Assembly: GCF_001277345.1 (NCBI RefSeq)
Contig: NZ_LIUT01000001.1
Location: 3,320,831-3,383,754 of the forward strand
DNA length: 62,924 nt
Reading direction: 5' to 3'
Source: Paenibacillus solani
GTDB taxonomy: Bacteria; Bacillota; Bacilli; Paenibacillales; Paenibacillaceae
This document shows positions 34,463 to 41,785 of the stretch, one piece after another. How positions within the stretch are numbered: the stretch's first letter is position 1; each line of letters opens with the position of its first letter. A program made the position numbers and the translations under genes. The notes under the pieces are model-generated. The model was not told the DNA's origin, did not search any database, and worked only from the letters and a program-made list of their open reading frames with translations.

Positions 34463-34589
34463 TCCGATAACGTTCTCGTGTTCACGACGTCCGACGTGTG
34501 TCGGATGTGTCCCGGCATTCACTTCTCCGACTGTTCCTCCCGGACCGAGCGGGGCTTGCCCCCGATGCGTGAACATATTGTTATATGAT
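34463..34589 (-). repeat. attC-type site 37
   Basis: Left core tccgataac (34463-34471), right core gttatatgat (34580-34589). Inner arms gtgttcacga / gcgtgaacat are compensated. Class A. The right arm matches site 38 exactly. Confidence 0.88.
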
Positions 34590-34606
34590 GCCGATGTCTC
34601 CTAGAA

Positions 34607-35161
34607 CTACTTCCAATAATCTTCTTCTATTTTTTCATTTTTAGTTCTTAAATCAATGTACTGTTTAATGTCAAATATTTTTAACGCTCCGGAGTCAAAA
34701 AACCTTAAAAGTCTCTTTCCTTCTTCAATAAATTCCGCTCGATTATTCAGTAAAAAATCAGCTTTTGCAACAGGGTCATGTAATTGAAAATCATAATCAT
34801 AAACTATGTATTTAAGAGCCATTAATCTGAAAAAGTTATATCCATTACAATACTCATGATAAATACTCCTACATATATTTATAAACTCATCGTCATCATT
34901 TGTTTGCATAAGTCGAATCAAAAGATCTCTGATAATAAAATCTTCAACTGAGTCAAAACCCAATATCTTAACTAATATAGGTTCAAGCTCATCTATTACA
35001 AATTTTGATTTATAGTTAAGATCAAGTAATTTGAAACACATATCTCTACCTAAAGATTCCTCCAGCTTTTCAACATGCTCATACAGCTACATCTCTAGGG
35101 CCTTAATTTCCATCTGATTTCTAAGAACTGAAAGAAATCGATCTTCATAATTTAAATTCAT
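34607..35161 (-). pseudogene. Hypothetical cassette protein interrupted by in-frame TAG
   Basis: ATG 35161 starts a frame of 24 codons (MNLNYEDRFLSVLRNQ...) ended by TAG at 35087-35089; the same frame continues LYEHVEKLEESLGRDMCFKLLDLNYKSKF down to 34607. Together they make about 184 residues of helical protein with an acidic C-terminus (FDIKQYIDLRTKNEKIEEDYWK). Re-initiation at ATG 35041 would give the C-terminal 144 residues. I recognise no family. The break looks like a nonsense mutation (possibly CAG or TGG originally). Confidence 0.65.
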
Positions 35162-35192
35162 TGATACACCTACCTATTTCTTTACATCGGTT

Positions 35193-35319
35193 TCATATAA
35201 CGTTGTTGTATTCAAGACGTCCGACGTAGTCGGATGTGTCCGGCTGTACTTTCTACTTCGAAATCCATCTACGGACCGAAGGGCGAATGCCCTGAAGCTT
35301 GAAAATATTGTTATGTGAA
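35193..35319 (-). repeat. attC-type site 38
   Basis: Left core tcatataac (35193-35201), right core gttatgtgaa (35310-35319). Class A hairpin. The right arm is the exact complement of ttcacataac of site 39. Confidence 0.88.
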
Positions 35320-35344
35320 GTCGCATGCCTCTTGAATCAACTTT

Positions 35345-35542
35345 CTAATATCTTCGTCGATTTAGATCTTTTATTGATACAGAGTCGTTCTTTAAATCAC
35401 AAATTTCTTCAGCAACTACATCGAATATTCCATCTAACAATTCGGATATATATGGGTTATCCAGATAAAGTAAGAGATCTGGATGCTTTGACTCAAAATT
35501 CCGAATCATCTTCTCTTTGATTTCTCTTTTGAATACATGCAT
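35345..35542 (-). CDS. Small hypothetical protein, second gene of a two-gene cassette
   Basis: A 65-residue charged protein from ATG 35542 behind GGAGGAG. It starts 15 bp after the stop of the membrane protein gene at 35558, with its RBS in the gap, so the two are co-transcribed. No domain recognised. Could be a small partner of the upstream protein. Confidence 0.7.
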   Translation of the reverse strand: MHVFKREIKEKMIRNFESKHPDLLLYLDNPYISELLDGIFDVVAEEICDLKNDSVSIKDLNRRRY

Positions 35543-35557
35543 ATTAACTCCTCCAAT

Positions 35558-36457
35558 CTAATATAATTTACTTTGTCTCTCATACTTATTAGTAATTGTG
35601 ATAATGATTAGTTCAATAATATCGACAAGTGATTTAATTGAAATAGTGAGCTTATGTTTGCTACTTTCTAACTCAGTGATATCAGTTGTATTGTGTATGT
35701 AAGCATTGAATCTAACATTTAGCATTTCTTTATCTTCTTCTAATATATCAGGCATTCCAAGAATCTTATTGTTGAGAATGCTCGTTTTTAAAATATCTGT
35801 TTGCCGCTTTATCAAATCCTCAATGTCAAAACATGATTCAATTCCTGATTCATTTTCACTAATCTTGTAACCTAAAGATTCGAGCTGTGTTTTCAGGTAT
35901 TTAAAAGCATTGTTGCCTATACTGTTTCTTTGTTTTACGTAGCTAAAAATCTTATCCTCCAAATTTAGCAGATCTATTTTTAAATACTCAGGTAACTGAT
36001 ACAATCTTGAGTCATTCTTTATTCTAGTCCATACCTCAAATTCTGTAGTGCCCCCGTGTCTATTACTTGGATTTGTAGATAAATGAATAATATCGTTTTC
36101 AACAAGCTCATTCATTAAATTCTTCAATTCTATATGTAAAGGTTCATAAATAGTTTTTTTATTTATTATTGAACTCTTTATGTGATTACCCTGAATCAAA
36201 GAACGAGTAGTAGTAAAATATGTAATAACCCCACCTACTGTTGCACCGAGTAATGATGCTAATATCGCTACTACACCAGGAGATTCAACCCCCATCTTTA
36301 AGGCCACATTTACTTGTCGTGAATAACAAAGATATATTTTTATTAGTAAAAAGATAAGAGCTACAATAATTAGATATTTAAGAATTAGTATCCCCATAGG
36401 ATGCCGTAATTTGACTTTATCTAGGTAATATTGAACTTTCTTCATATTATCTTTCAC
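35558..36457 (-). CDS. Membrane-anchored protein of unknown function
   Basis: A 299-residue protein with two N-terminal membrane segments (about residues 22-42 and 60-80, the second GVVAILASLLGATVGGVITYF), then a helical cytosolic domain of about 210 residues. The second TM plus following linker resembles the anchor of the cassette protein at 25699 (AILGAFIGAIVAQYL). GTG 36457 follows AGGAGGAG. No named family. Confidence 0.78.
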   Translation of the reverse strand: MKDNMKKVQYYLDKVKLRHPMGILILKYLIIVALIFLLIKIYLCYSRQVNVALKMGVESPGVVAILASLLGATVGGVITYFTTTRSLIQGNHIKSSIINKKTIYEPLHIELKNLMNELVENDIIHLSTNPSNRHGGTTEFEVWTRIKNDSRLYQLPEYLKIDLLNLEDKIFSYVKQRNSIGNNAFKYLKTQLESLGYKISENESGIESCFDIEDLIKRQTDILKTSILNNKILGMPDILEEDKEMLNVRFNAYIHNTTDITELESSKHKLTISIKSLVDIIELIIITITNKYERQSKLY

Positions 36458-36484
36458 GTTCTCTCTCCTCCTAATTTATTGCGA

Positions 36485-36659
36485 TTTCACATAACGTTAC
36501 TGTATCCACGACGTCCCACCGACTTAAGGCTGCGCCCGCAGCCGGCCCGATGCGGTTAGTCGGTGCGGATGTGTCCGCCTGATTCCACTTCCCTGCTAAT
36601 CCCCTTCGGGCGGACCGAGGAGCCGCCAGGCTCGATGCGTGGATATTTTGTTATAGGAA
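36485..36659 (-). repeat. attC-type site 39
   Basis: Left core ttcacataac (36485-36494), right core gttataggaa (36650-36659). Inner arms gtatccacga / gcgtggatat are compensated. Long B-type stem. The right arm is the exact complement of ttcctataac of site 40. Confidence 0.9.
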
Positions 36660-36811
36660 GTAGAAGTCATCATTGAATTACTCTCATGAATTGAAATCCG
36701 GGTTGTTTTTCGGAAAGTCCTTTGAAATTAGGTTTTTCATTTATATACTTCTTCGTGTAAAATCTAACTCATATAAATAATGTCTCATTTTTTATAGAAT
36801 GGAGATGAAGC

Positions 36812-37315
36812 ATGTTAGGGACTTTGACTTTGTTTGTAACGATAATAGGAAGTATCGTAGTTCCAATACTTATTGCAGCCAAGCAGAAGAAAGATAGAGA
36901 AAAGCTACATTTGAATGTTAGGTTAGCGATAAGTACGTTGGGAGCAGGAAAAGAACAACAGTACCAATATGCACTAGTAAATACTTCTCAAAGAGCAACT
37001 TATATTACCGAAATATACATTGAAAAATACGAATTCGATAATTTAATCTCTCGAATAAGATATGTCACACAAGTTGTTGGGCCCGATGGAGACGTCATTA
37101 ACCGAAATGTTTTACCTAATACGTCTTCAGTAGGGTGGCTACCTGAAGAGGAAGATTACAATAATCCTAATATTTATATTCGATTAGCTGTCTATACTCA
37201 AGATTTAGAAGTTTTTAAGTCTGACTTTTTTGATCCAAAAACAAGTAAACATATAACTGAAACTGAGATGAAGAAAATTAAAAAACATTCAATTGATAAA
37301 CAATCTGTTTCCTGA
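36812..37315 (+). CDS. Membrane-anchored protein of unknown function, plus strand
   Basis: A 167-residue protein with an N-terminal membrane segment (residues 3-22) followed by a basic stretch (KQKKDREK) and a soluble beta-rich domain (LALVNTSQRATYITEIYIEKYEF). ATG 36812 follows GGAGATGA. It is the only long plus-strand gene filling a cassette, so it must be expressed from its own promoter; the AT-rich region at 36725-36790 contains a plausible -10 (TATAAA near 36774) but no convincing -35. Confidence 0.82.
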   Translation: MLGTLTLFVTIIGSIVVPILIAAKQKKDREKLHLNVRLAISTLGAGKEQQYQYALVNTSQRATYITEIYIEKYEFDNLISRIRYVTQVVGPDGDVINRNVLPNTSSVGWLPEEEDYNNPNIYIRLAVYTQDLEVFKSDFFDPKTSKHITETEMKKIKKHSIDKQSVS

Positions 37316-37358
37316 TTTGCTTTTGAATTGTATTGTTTAAATCAATCTTTGCTTCTAT

Positions 37359-37532
37359 TTCCTATAACGTTACCGTATTCACGAACCCGAGAACCTTAAG
37401 GCAGCTTCAGCTGCCGGCCGCGACTGCGGTTAGGTTCGCAGGGTTGTCCGCCAGATTCAACTTCTCGAAATGCCTCGGGCGGACCAAGGGACGGCGCCAG
37501 CCGGACCGTTGCGTGAATATAATGTTATCTGA
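37359..37532 (-). repeat. attC-type site 40
   Basis: Left core ttcctataac (37359-37368), right core gttatctgaa (37523-37532). Class B (gaaccttaaggcagc...gttaggttc). The right arm is the exact complement of ttcagataac of site 41. Confidence 0.9.
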
Positions 37533-37559
37533 AGGCTTGGCCATCGAAGCATTTGCTTA

Positions 37560-38027
37560 CTAATTATCCTTTAATATCTTGCAATAATATATTAATTCCA
37601 TTTCATCATATTTGCGTCTTGAAAATTCAATGTAATTATTCTTGAGAAACAATTTTTGAGCAGGAATCTGTCTGCTTGTTGTATCCAATATTAATCTCGT
37701 ATAACCTTTATATTCTGCAGACTTTTCTAGAGCGGCAAGAATCTGGCTACCATATCCTCTACCCTGAAATTCCATCTTAATCCTAATCCGTTTGATTTCC
37801 GCTGTTATTTCATCTACTTTCCTATATGCACCCATACATATGAGATTTTCATCTACAGTTCCGACAAGGAAATCACCATTAGCAATATATAATTCTTCAA
37901 TCTTGTCTAAATCTTTATCTAAAGCTGGGTCACCAATACTTGCACCAAATTGATTTAATCCGTCGATATTTAATTTCTTTATTATTTCTTTATCAGCACT
38001 TTTAAATTGTCTAATTATAAATGAAAT
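37560..38027 (-). CDS. GNAT acetyltransferase with non-standard or lost start codon
   Basis: A GNAT protein of about 155 residues: the frame opens upstream of ATG 37835 with FIIRQFKSADKEIIKKL, and motif A is EIKRIRIKMEFQGRGYGSQIL (QGRGYG). No ATG, GTG or TTG precedes this N-terminus in frame; an ATT at 38027 is nine bases after AAAAGGG. Either ATT is used, or the start has mutated and translation begins at an internal ATG, losing the N-terminal strand. Substrate unknown. Confidence 0.75.
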   Translation of the reverse strand: MSFIIRQFKSADKEIIKKLNIDGLNQFGASIGDPALDKDLDKIEELYIANGDFLVGTVDENLICMGAYRKVDEITAEIKRIRIKMEFQGRGYGSQILAALEKSAEYKGYTRLILDTTSRQIPAQKLFLKNNYIEFSRRKYDEMELIYYCKILKDN

Positions 38028-38060
38028 GTTTATCAGCCCTTTTTAATAGTTTGCCAAGCT

Positions 38061-38229
38061 TTCAGATAACGTTCTTGTATCTACGAACCCGAGAGGCTTA
38101 AGAGAGCGTCAGCGAACGGGTCTGAAGGACTTAGCCTCGCAGGGTTGTTCGCTGATTCACTTCTTTGCATAAATCTTCTCGCGAACCAAGAAGGGGAAAG
38201 CCCGCAGCGTAGATACAGTGTTATGTGAT
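38061..38229 (-). repeat. attC-type site 41
   Basis: Left core ttcagataac (38061-38070), right core gttatgtgat (38220-38229), inner arms gtatctacga / gcgtagatac. Class B. The right arm matches tcacataac of site 42. Confidence 0.88.
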
Positions 38230-38763
38230 GGATCTGTCTTCTTCGAGATGCCCAAATGCTTCATTGTATATATCGCTCATATCAAACCCAAATCCCCATC
38301 CAATGTCCTGACTGGAAACCATGAGCTTATGGCACCATTCTATATAATCATCTTTTTCATGTTTGACTATTATTGCAACTGCTTGATCATATATTCTTGC
38401 TATTGAGTGATAAAATTTCTGATCTATGTCCCCAAAAGTATTAGTAAAATCTATACCACAATCTACTGTGAATAACATTATATCTATAACTTGCTCTTGA
38501 TTCGTAGTTAACTTGCTAAAATCTTTAATAGCTTTCTTAATAACTGGATATCTCAAAATTTCTCTACTTCTTGGATTAAATTCTTTTTCTACTATTTTTT
38601 TATATTTTTCCAGTAAATCTTCATTATCAGGATTAAGCTTAGCAAAATAGTAGTCCTGTATTTCTGAATGTGTTTTAACTATAGAAATAATCTCTTTCTC
38701 GAGTTGCTGCCTATCAAGTAGTTTTAAGTATTTTTTTAGATCGTTTATTTTTAATTTTGACAT
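38221..38763 (-). CDS. DUF6155-family protein
   Basis: A 180-residue protein read from ATG 38763 (GAGGG seven bases upstream; ATG 38766 is equivalent). The longer upstream frame is attC sequence. Pattern: ELEKEIISIVKTHSEIQDYYFAKLNP, DLLEKYKKIVEKEFNP, DIMLFTVDCGIDFTNTFGDID and a C-terminal IGWGFGFDMSDIYNEAF, as in DUF6155 proteins of unknown function. The TAA stop is part of the attC core (ATAAC). Confidence 0.83.
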   Translation of the reverse strand: MSKLKINDLKKYLKLLDRQQLEKEIISIVKTHSEIQDYYFAKLNPDNEDLLEKYKKIVEKEFNPRSREILRYPVIKKAIKDFSKLTTNQEQVIDIMLFTVDCGIDFTNTFGDIDQKFYHSIARIYDQAVAIIVKHEKDDYIEWCHKLMVSSQDIGWGFGFDMSDIYNEAFGHLEEDRSIT

Positions 38764-38797
38764 CATAGTACCCTCGCTTAATTGTATTTCAGATCTT

Positions 38798-38965
38798 TCA
38801 CATAACGTTTGTGTATTCACGAACCAGAGAGGCTTAAAGGAGAGCAGCGACTGGGTCCGCAGGACTTAGCCTCGCAGGGTTGTCTGCCTGATTCCACTTC
38901 CCCGAATTGCCTCGGGCAGACCAAGGGGGCTTGTCCCCCGCCGTGTGAATATAATGTTATCTGCT
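38798..38965 (-). repeat. attC-type site 42, attC of the first cassette
   Basis: Left core tcacataac (38798-38806), right core gttatctgct (38956-38965). Class B. The right arm matches gcagataac at 40480-40488 in nine of ten positions, placing the 5' end of the first cassette there. Confidence 0.87.
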
Positions 38966-39397
38966 GGGTCTGCCCCACTTCTCTGAATAAAGACAGGACG
39001 TCGACCCTCGGCTCTAATCATGTTTTTAATCGTTTTAATCGATCTTCAATTGTTCTTATCAACTGGACTTTCTTACTAAAAATGTAATTTCACTTTATCT
39101 CATACTACCTTCTTCTGGCTCACCCCACAACAGTCTTCAAAATTTTATTGAACGACTTACACCTTGTACTTACTTTCACAAATATGTATTTCAAACTATT
39201 GTCCATTAACTTCTTGAGCCACTTTCAAAACATGTTCCTGCTAAATGAGCAGATAGCATCCGCCCAGCATAGAAAGACCGCCATTGAAGGCGGTCTAAAA
39301 AATTACCATTTCTGCCCAACAATAAATCCTAGGGATATTAAGATTGCATCTGTTTAAAAACAGTATTCCAATGTTAGGTAACAGCCACTCATCCTAA
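38966..39397. other. Gene-free, decayed part of the first cassette
   Basis: No convincing gene. Contains a stem-loop agaccgcc/ggcggtct at 39277-39295 and a stretch at about 39165-39250 that is clearly similar (roughly three quarters identical by eye) to 40280-40350 on the other side of the S51 peptidase gene, sharing ccactttcaaaacatgt. Confidence 0.5.
39277..39295 (-). terminator. Stem-loop, possible weak terminator
   Basis: Perfect 8-bp stem agaccgcc / ggcggtct with a short loop; on the minus strand followed by TTTC. Sits after the peptidase gene at 39398 and would end its transcript. Confidence 0.5.
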
Positions 39398-40066
39398 TTA
39401 GAGCGTCTCAACCAATATCTGAATCTTTGAGTGTGAAATTAAATACACTTTACCCATTATGTCTATTTTGCCATCATTTACACGCATAGCGCTCTCCTGT
39501 TCTGCCGCATAAACATCAATCTTTTCAGATAAGGGGAACAGGTCGCCTTGAACCAGCGCGGCGTAGTCGAGTTTAGAATGAGATTCATAGGCAAAATGAT
39601 CAAAGCCTATACCATCATAAATAGTACTTGTTTCAACTTCATAGCCAGTGTTTTTCGAGCATAACCATTTTGCAGCCATGTTTATCGCACCGGCGCTGGC
39701 ACCCATTATAACGGCATTGCTGTTCTTAATCGCATCCGACAATTCATATTTAGCCAAAAAATCGTTCTGCAAAACAGGATTTCCACCGCATAAAAAAATG
39801 ACAGAAGCGTTTTGAATTAATCGCTGGGCATCTTCCTTCTGCATGCGGTGATCAATAAAATGATATTCATCAAAAATAATGTTAGCCTGATTAAACCATG
39901 TCCTTTCAAAAACATCATCAGTGTTAACTTGCTCACCTTTATAACCAGACGGTTGAGCGCTGATCATAACAAGCGATTTTCTGTCTTTTATATCCTCATG
40001 CAACCATTTGACCAGCTTCTCTGGAAAAAAATCATTAAACCAACTGAGATAGTAGTGGGTATTCAA
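39398..40066 (-). CDS. Peptidase E-like protein (family S51), first cassette
   Basis: A 222-residue S51-type protein: nucleophile elbow GASAGA (Ser124), FLCGGNP at about 91-97, and a C-terminal segment ending in a metal/histidine-rich-type tail. It is distinct from the S51 protein at 8559. It sits nearest the integrase, in the position expected to be transcribed most strongly from a cassette promoter. Its base composition is higher in GC than typical cassettes, suggesting a different origin. ATG 40066 has only a weak RBS (GGAGG at a distance of about 8). Confidence 0.87.
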   Translation of the reverse strand: MNTHYYLSWFNDFFPEKLVKWLHEDIKDRKSLVMISAQPSGYKGEQVNTDDVFERTWFNQANIIFDEYHFIDHRMQKEDAQRLIQNASVIFLCGGNPVLQNDFLAKYELSDAIKNSNAVIMGASAGAINMAAKWLCSKNTGYEVETSTIYDGIGFDHFAYESHSKLDYAALVQGDLFPLSEKIDVYAAEQESAMRVNDGKIDIMGKVYLISHSKIQILVETL

Positions 40067-40479
40067 ACTTAATTACCTCCATATGTACTATTTACATTCA
40101 TCCATTCTTAACGATAAAACATATTATACAAGCTGAAAGATGAACGGTTCTTCAGCGATTTCGCTTACACTCCCTTGTATACTTTTCATAAACCCAACTC
40201 TGTATTACCATAACATGGAATTGAAGTATGAGAAATATGTTTCCACGTTAACAGAGCCAATGACTTGAATCTTATGTTTATTTACATAAAAATGAATTTC
40301 AACTATTATTCCATTTACCTCTCGAACCACTTTCAAAACATGTCCTGCTGATTATTGCCACGCTAACTTCCCCGATCCGCCTTCAATCATGTCTTTATAA
40401 GCAAAAATATATACATTTCTCTTCAAGCAACAGGACGTTGCGGACGATACACCTTCAGAATTCTCTTGGGGCAGATCTT
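40067..40479. other. Gene-free leader of the first cassette with degenerate attC-like sequence
   Basis: No gene. At about 40160-40285 there is a worn attC-like unit (gatttcgcttacactcccttg at the left, atgacttgaatcttatgttta at the right) without intact cores. At 40280-40350 lies the second copy of the direct repeat described for 39165-39250. Confidence 0.45.
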
Positions 40480-40545
40480 GCAGATAACATCTTTTCCCCG
40501 AATTCGCCCATTCTCCCCTCTAGGCCAAATGGACGAATTCGTATA
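40480..40545 (-). other. Candidate attI site and flanking inverted repeat
   Basis: gcagataac at 40480-40488 is the complement of the start arm of cassette 1, so on the minus strand the junction is GAT-G^TTATCTGC, the place where cassettes should enter. Next to it CGAATTCGCCCATT (40499-40512) and AATGGACGAATTCG (40528-40541) form a nearly perfect inverted repeat with a 15-nt centre, unlike any attC, and a plausible recombinase-binding element. It lies 36-100 bp beyond the 3' end of the recombinase gene. Confidence 0.6.
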
Positions 40546-40556
40546 ATACACGCATA

Positions 40557-40584
40557 CCTATATATTAGACGAACAGGTGGTCAA
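40557..40584 (-). promoter_or_regulatory. Candidate cassette promoter (Pc)
   Basis: On the minus strand TTGACC (40584-40579) overlaps the recombinase stop codon and TATAGG (40562-40557) follows after 16 bp, directed into attI and the first cassette. The match to consensus is moderate; alternatives with a TATATA -10 exist. Confidence 0.4.
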
Positions 40585-41723
40585 TCCTCCCCTGTCTCTG
40601 GCAGCTTGTTCCCCATGAGACGGTCCAGCGGGCTTTGGATGCGCTGAAGATTTTTTAGACCGACATGTGTGTAAATTTCGGTTGTCTTCAGGCTGGAGTG
40701 GCCGAGGAGTTCCTGAATATGCCTCAGGTCGGTGCCATTCTCGAGTAAGTGCGTAGCGAATGAATGTCGTAATGTGTGGATCGAGGCTTTCTTTACAATT
40801 CCTGCTTTTCGTTTGGCCCGCTCGAACATATACTGGGCTGAACGCTCCGTGAGATGCCCGGCACTCTTGTCGGCTCCAGGAAATAGATAGTCCAGCACCG
40901 CATGGGTCTTCAAATATGTCTGCATCATCCCGATCACCGTTGCGGACAGGAGACTGTACCGATCTTTGCGACCTTTCGCTTGTCTGATATGGATCATTAT
41001 GCGGGAGACATCGATATCTTGTTTACGTAAGCGGACGACTTCACTGACGCGTAGGCCAGAAGAGTAAACAAGAGTTAGAAGCAGCCTGTGTTTTAGATTC
41101 TGTGTGGATTTAAACAACGCCAGCACCTCATCTTCTGATAATACCGTGGGAAGCGTTTGATCAGATTTTGGGCGTACCCATGCCTTGGAAAAACCACTTC
41201 GTTTAAGTGTCTCCTTAAACCAGAATCGAAGTGCGCTTATGGCCTGATTTACATAAGAACGGGAACGTCCTTCCTCAATTAGTCGCATGAAATAATCATC
41301 CAAATGTGCAGAGGTCACTCCCTCAACCGATACTGCGGATTGCCGAATAAAACGCTCAGCATGACCAAGATATGCTTTACGCGTTTTGCTGCTGTATCCC
41401 TTCCTTCTTAGCAAATCGCCCAGCTTCTCCATTGCTGCATAATCCTCCGGTGTGCAGAGCCTAACCAGCTCAGGGAAACGCTCATATAATGACCGGTCCA
41501 TCGTTTTTACAGGAATGGTTTCTAAAAAATTGCATAATATCATCATCGTCTCATGTTCTGCCGGTACCTGCCATACTTTTTTGTCCTTATCCCATGTGCG
41601 GCCGGGAATTCGGCGTACATATCCAATCCATTCCGAAACATAGGGTACTTTTAGCAATATACTCGAGTTGCCATCATACAAAGCAACATAGGGGTGCTTC
41701 TTCTGCTCCTTCTCCTTCACCAT
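40581..41723 (-). CDS. Xer-like tyrosine recombinase, presumed cassette integrase
   Basis: 380 residues. Residues 1-90 form an additional N-terminal module (YVALYDGNSSILLKVPY..., RIPGRTWDKDKKVWQVP) not present in XerC/D. The core-binding domain is at about 92-178. All catalytic residues are visible: Arg225 (SSGLRVSE), Lys253 (KGRKDRYS), His316/Arg319 (HTLRHSFATH), His342 (LLGHSSL), Tyr351 (EIYTHV). The stretch between the second and third boxes is of Xer length, so the IntI-specific insertion is absent, yet the C-terminus QSPLD recalls IntI. It reads in the same direction as the cassettes, next to attI. A decayed copy lies at 13151. Role as the array integrase is inferred from position. Confidence 0.85.
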   Translation of the reverse strand: MVKEKEQKKHPYVALYDGNSSILLKVPYVSEWIGYVRRIPGRTWDKDKKVWQVPAEHETMMILCNFLETIPVKTMDRSLYERFPELVRLCTPEDYAAMEKLGDLLRRKGYSSKTRKAYLGHAERFIRQSAVSVEGVTSAHLDDYFMRLIEEGRSRSYVNQAISALRFWFKETLKRSGFSKAWVRPKSDQTLPTVLSEDEVLALFKSTQNLKHRLLLTLVYSSGLRVSEVVRLRKQDIDVSRIMIHIRQAKGRKDRYSLLSATVIGMMQTYLKTHAVLDYLFPGADKSAGHLTERSAQYMFERAKRKAGIVKKASIHTLRHSFATHLLENGTDLRHIQELLGHSSLKTTEIYTHVGLKNLQRIQSPLDRLMGNKLPETGED

Positions 41724-41750
41724 ATTCCTCTCTCCCTTCTCTTATCAAAT

Positions 41751-41785
41751 AAAAAAAGGAGACTCCCGCTCACGCGGAAATCTCC
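41751..41785 (-). terminator. Strong terminator in the recombinase leader (possible attenuator)
   Basis: On the minus strand GGAGATTTCCGC-GTGA-GCGGGAGTCTCC forms a 12-bp stem (including G-U pairs) with a GNRA-type GTGA loop, followed by seven T. The next gene upstream has its own terminator at 41922-41958, so this hairpin can only act on transcripts that begin between them and lead into the recombinase gene. A TATAAA -10 like sequence is at 41811-41816. Confidence 0.75.

Noticed and set aside
621..38965. Regular repeats could be a CRISPR array
   Set aside because: Units are 80-200 nt imperfect palindromes separated by 0.3-2.6 kb of coding sequence; no short identical repeats or spacers and no cas genes.
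621..38965. Repeats could be MITEs or REP-like elements inserted between genes
   Set aside because: No target-site duplications; the outer arms match across the gene to the next repeat rather than only within a repeat, which fits cassette ends and not transposon ends.
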